Positions 60,633-64,000 of a stretch of 64,000 nucleotides of DNA are shown piece after piece; the first letter of the stretch is position 1, and every line of letters begins with the position of its first letter. The translations under genes were made by a program, and so were the position numbers. This stretch comes from Atrina japonica (Eukaryota > Mollusca > Bivalvia > Pterioida > Pinnidae). The stretch is taken from the NCBI GenBank assembly GCA_030159075.1, contig BROG01000002.1, forward strand, positions 4,619,501-4,683,500, written 5' to 3'. The notes beneath the pieces are model-generated. The model was not told the origin of the DNA and searched no databases. It was given only the letters and a program-made list of their open reading frames with translations.

Positions 60633-62448
60633 GACAGAAGCGCGGGAACTTTCCTCCAGAAACGATAGTGGATAGAGGGTGCTGAATTATTCTAGTGAGA
60701 GAACAGTAACAAACACATACACACGTGTGTGACACTAATGAATATCGTAGGAATGTTGTACAATGATTCATAAAACATGATTGATAAACTTTGTGTCTAT
60801 TTTATTTTGCAAAGATATATTTTTAAAAGAAAACGTCACATTCTTCTTTGGGTCCTATTTTTCGAACGTATGAAGAAAAGTAAACAAATTAATTAAGGAT
60901 CACCAATTTTTAAGCTGAATTTGCAGTGTAACAGGGTATATCTCGTATCAGACTGAAATACTCTTTCATGCTCCGATGAGAAATAGTTTGTAGTTTCGCT
61001 ATATTCAAGAAAACTGATAAACTGAAAATTGCAGTCATTTAGCTGTCAGCCATCTTAAGTTTCATACCGCACGTAAAAGAAGTGACTTATTTTCGATTTG
61101 CAGAATACAGAGTATCCTCCCATTTACAACGGTTGTCATTCTTTAGACCAGGTACTTAACAAATTGGACGAAAAACTACTTTTTATATTTGCTTTGAAAT
61201 TGAAAAGCCTGATGAACCACTCCAGTATAACTTATAAACATGAAAAATTCACACAAGCGGTAAATAAATTTTAACCTACGTCTATAAGGTGTATAAAGAA
61301 TTTTTCAGCAGAAAAACAAAAATAATATCCGCTATAAAGAGGAGATAACTCTGCAAATGGGAGATAAATCATGTAATCCGCAAGTATGGAATTACGTCGA
61401 TATATTTCATCTGAAACGCTTTTAGGGTATAGTCTGAATTTTGTATTCAATTTTTAAGACAATAAAGTAATGTATTTAGTACATAGAAATGGTTATAGAA
61501 AAGGGGAAATTTGAATTTTATAACATTCTGTGATAGTTTATCTAAACTACATGTCTCCGAAGTTGAACGATTATCTCCCTTGTTACTGCTGATCACAGTT
61601 TTCAACAAAATCCTTTGTACTTGGATATTATTTTCAAATTATTAATTTGTTGGTTACAGTTTTAGGAGCATGTGAAATATAAAAAGAAAGCTTAATTAGA
61701 GGGCAGTACCGAATCAATCTGCTCACTGCAACTACAGGAAGTACGGAAGCCCATTAATTGCCAGATTAGAAATATCTTTTCTATTTTCAAAAACTCGGGC
61801 AAGAAGAAAGGGCAACATAATTTATATCAATAAAACATTGCCAAAAAACAAAATTTTACATGCATACAATGTACTCAGGGTGAAATGACTAAATATATTA
61901 CAAAAGAGTGTTATTTTTTTAACATCAGAAACGCATATATCACTTGTATTAAACGTCCCGGGGAACATATCTGAATATTTTATATTGATTCTGGTCAAAC
62001 GAAACTTAAATAAGCCCTGATCTTTGATCAAATTGCTATGCTTCTGTCGTAAAACTTCATGAGAGTTACTTCCCTTTTCCTGTTGATCGGTGGTGTCGCA
62101 GCACGTGAAACCTCTCTCTCTCTCTCTCCTGGGTAATTTCGACTAAAAAGTGACTGTACACATAATTCTCAGTATCATACTAGATACGTAAACAATACAT
62201 CTATAAACATAAATGATTTTATATTTTATTGCGGACAACAACACTTCTGGCCGTTGACTCCACATGACAGCTTCTAAAACAGGTGTGCATACTCATTAGA
62301 TCTACTTAATGTAGTAAAAAGTTCATTTTTATCTTCAAAAATTATTTAGAGTTCAGGAGTTTACTTAACCGGACACTGGCTTTCACAAAATAAAATGTCG
62401 GATATCATTTCTGTTTTCATTAACGTAAAATAAAACAAACATACTAAA

Positions 62449-62607
62449 ATGTTCACATCAGTAACCGGGAACCATAATTCAACTGAAGAAACAGCTGACC
62501 ACGATGTCCTGTTAAAATACAAACTAGGAATACAAGGTACAATGGTGGATTTAGAATATTTGAAATGGGAGAATAATAACCGAGGATCGGTTTTGTTTAA
62601 ATGGTGA
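62449..62607 (+). CDS. Possible short coding exon (52 codons), unrecognised
   Basis: An ATG opens MFTSVTGNHNSTEETADHDV, followed by LLKYKLGIQGTMVDLEYLKW and a TGA. It has non-repetitive, protein-like composition and an N-glycosylation-type NHNST. A donor-like CAAG/GTACAA lies at about 62535. It is followed immediately by a SINE. No family is recognised and no neighbouring exon was found. Confidence 0.2.
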   Translation: MFTSVTGNHNSTEETADHDVLLKYKLGIQGTMVDLEYLKWENNNRGSVLFKW

Positions 62608-62612
62608 TTTTA

Positions 62613-62795
62613 TGTCACACTCAACAAATTTTCAATTATATGATTTTTAATGGTGGTTGAGAAAGTCGGGTTGCAATGCACCGAGCAAGAGACCACTGGT
62701 CTACCGCAAGAAAACCGGCAATTTCCCCACAAATTCAGGTTAAGTTGCAGCGGTACTCGAACCCGCACCGGGCTGTCTAGAGGAACGAGAGAAAG
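62613..62795 (-). mobile_element. tRNA-derived SINE, family A, copy 8 (head lost)
   Basis: Reverse copy beginning tgtcacactcaacaaatttt. It retains the B-box complement tactcgaacccgcac and then diverges. Confidence 0.72.
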
Positions 62796-63201
62796 GGACA
62801 AGTTACAATAAAATAATTTTATTTAGCACTTCTTGGTTGGCGGGTGGGAGAAATGTGCTAACCACAGTTGACGGAGTTTAATAGATCTTTTCTCTTGACC
62901 TTATTTGGTTACAGACTGCAACAATATGCAAGTCAGAAAACTAAAAATACTTGTATGTCTCAGTTGACATAGAAATAAATTTGATTTTATTTATATAATT
63001 TGAAAACACATAATAACAAATAAAAAAGCCAACCAAACTCTTCAAATAAAATTCAGTGGTTGTCTAATGTCTCTTCAAATGTTTGGTTTATTTTATAACA
63101 TTCAAACCAAAATTGTTGTTGGGTTTTTTTTCCCATTCATTACAAATAAATTCTCTTTGATGAATCAGTTAAAGGCGGGCTGTTACTAATTACCGTTTCG
63201 T

Positions 63202-63404
63202 CACCATAAATTATAAACGAATACTTTAAATCTGTCAATTATAGTATATAAAATGTGTTTCTCGGCTGATTTACAGAAGTAGAGTTGGCTGTACCCCTTC
63301 ATCTTTAAAACCGTGTAGATGCCCGCCTTGCACATGAAACCAAAGATAAAAACTCCCAAAATAACAAGAGTGGATATAACTATGTTTACAGGGGAAAATA
63401 TCAT
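63202..63404 (-). CDS. Possible small single-pass membrane protein or first exon
   Basis: The ATG at 63404 opens a 67-codon frame to TGA at about 63202, starting MIFSPVNIVISTLVILG. One hydrophobic segment covers about residues 5-26, followed by a basic stretch (CKAGIYTVLKMKG) that would face the cytoplasm. A TATAAAA box lies at 63451-63457 on the same strand, so transcription would start about 22 nt before the ATG. The frame contains a possible donor (GGG/GTACAG), so it could be a first exon. No family is recognised; a chance ORF in AT-rich DNA is a real alternative. Confidence 0.3.
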
Positions 63405-63450
63405 GGTATTTTGTTTCAAACTTCTTCACATTTGTTTATTCAAAATTCCG

Positions 63451-63457
63451 TTTTATA
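63451..63457 (-). promoter_or_regulatory. TATA box of the candidate small membrane ORF
   Basis: TATAAAA reads on the minus strand about 50 nt upstream of ATG 63404. An AP-1-like TGAGTCA lies further upstream (about 63499-63505). Confidence 0.3.
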
Positions 63458-63710
63458 GTTTTAGCTGAGGAGCTTGCAGTAAGTGCGTTCTGTGAGATGA
63501 CTCACTTTCTTTTTACGGTCGCTTATCTCATGACCAAGGAATTCACAGATCCTTCTATTGCCGGAAAACAGTGCAGATAGAGAAAGGCAAAACATATATC
63601 CGCAATGCATGCATCACACTTAGTGCATGTTTCATATTTGTGGGAATCTGTTAAAAGTAGCAAGCGCGATTCCAGAAAATTCCAATCTAATCTAGCTTTT
63701 ACCACCCAAA

Positions 63711-63711
<1 letters not shown>

Positions 63712-63796
<85 letters not shown>
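63712..63796. repeat. (AT)n microsatellite
   Basis: About 42 AT repeats. Tyr-Ile open frames over it are artefacts. Confidence 0.95.
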
Positions 63797-63798
<2 letters not shown>

Positions 63799-64000
63799 CG
63801 AAGAAAGAAATCTATTGTAGCTAAGACAATTCAAACATGGAAATTTTGATAATTTCAAAAGCATTTTGGGTTTATTGCTTGATCAATACATGTTTCTCTA
63901 CCTCAACTCTAAACAAAACTTTATCACCAAATATAGAGCAAAAAAGTTCACACCCGGAAACTTTTTCAAAACTTTGGTAGACCTATACAAAACTTATATT

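Larger units (their letters stand above)
59506..62448. other. Right intergenic region, mostly unannotated
   Basis: Apart from the GGCACCATAAA MITE and the nested inverted-repeat element, 60.7-62.4 kb is non-repetitive AT-rich sequence in which I find no convincing exon. Confidence 0.5.

Noticed and set aside
63523..63864. 113-codon open frame with a Tyr-Ile run
   Set aside because: It is created by the (AT)n microsatellite; the flanking residues show no protein-like features.

Overview
The window is a stretch of an AT-rich, intron-rich, repeat-dense animal genome. The one gene that can be named confidently is a muscle troponin T. Its acidic Glu-rich tail, together with tRNA-derived SINEs of a kind common in molluscs, suggests a lophotrochozoan, most likely a bivalve mollusc. 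The taxon is an inference. Two multi-exon genes are arranged head to head.  Left, minus strand (edge to about 9.97 kb): the 5' part of an unrecognised gene. Six exons join in frame from an ATG at 9967 to an exon that runs off the left edge. They encode at least about 480 residues: a short N-terminal region, a Pro/Tyr-rich middle, a Ser-rich charged region, and an amphipathic helix that fits the PKA RII-anchoring (AKAP) pattern. The middle (10-29.6 kb) has no gene I can support. It holds interspersed elements, microsatellites, several tandem arrays and one plausible TATA/CCAAT promoter near 24.47 kb for the downstream gene.  Centre, plus strand (29.6-51.0 kb, perhaps to 53.6 kb): troponin T, with 18 coding exons and about 380 residues. 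Seven tiny exons near the 5' end (15, 33, 33, 30, 33, 33 and 30 nt) are all phase 2-2, so each can be skipped without breaking the frame; five of them look like tandem duplicates. A 9-nt microexon, Tm-binding helices, the troponin I-binding coiled coil and a Glu-rich C-terminus follow. A strong splice donor after the stop codon and a strong acceptor at 52750 suggest a spliced 3' UTR, or an alternative C-terminal exon.  Right (53.6-64 kb): SINEs and MITEs, a 4.6-kb minisatellite of 31-bp units with higher-order duplications, a nested inverted-repeat element at 60.2-60.6 kb, and two low-confidence small ORFs, one of which has a TATA box.  Across the window there are at least 13 copies of a roughly 90-bp element bounded by TTAA, eight copies of one SINE family, three of another, and several fold-back elements with ACAGTGGAAC-type ends. 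No bacterial, CRISPR, rRNA or true tRNA features were seen. Exons were inferred by eye from splice sites, phase and protein resemblance, so transcript data could shift boundaries.
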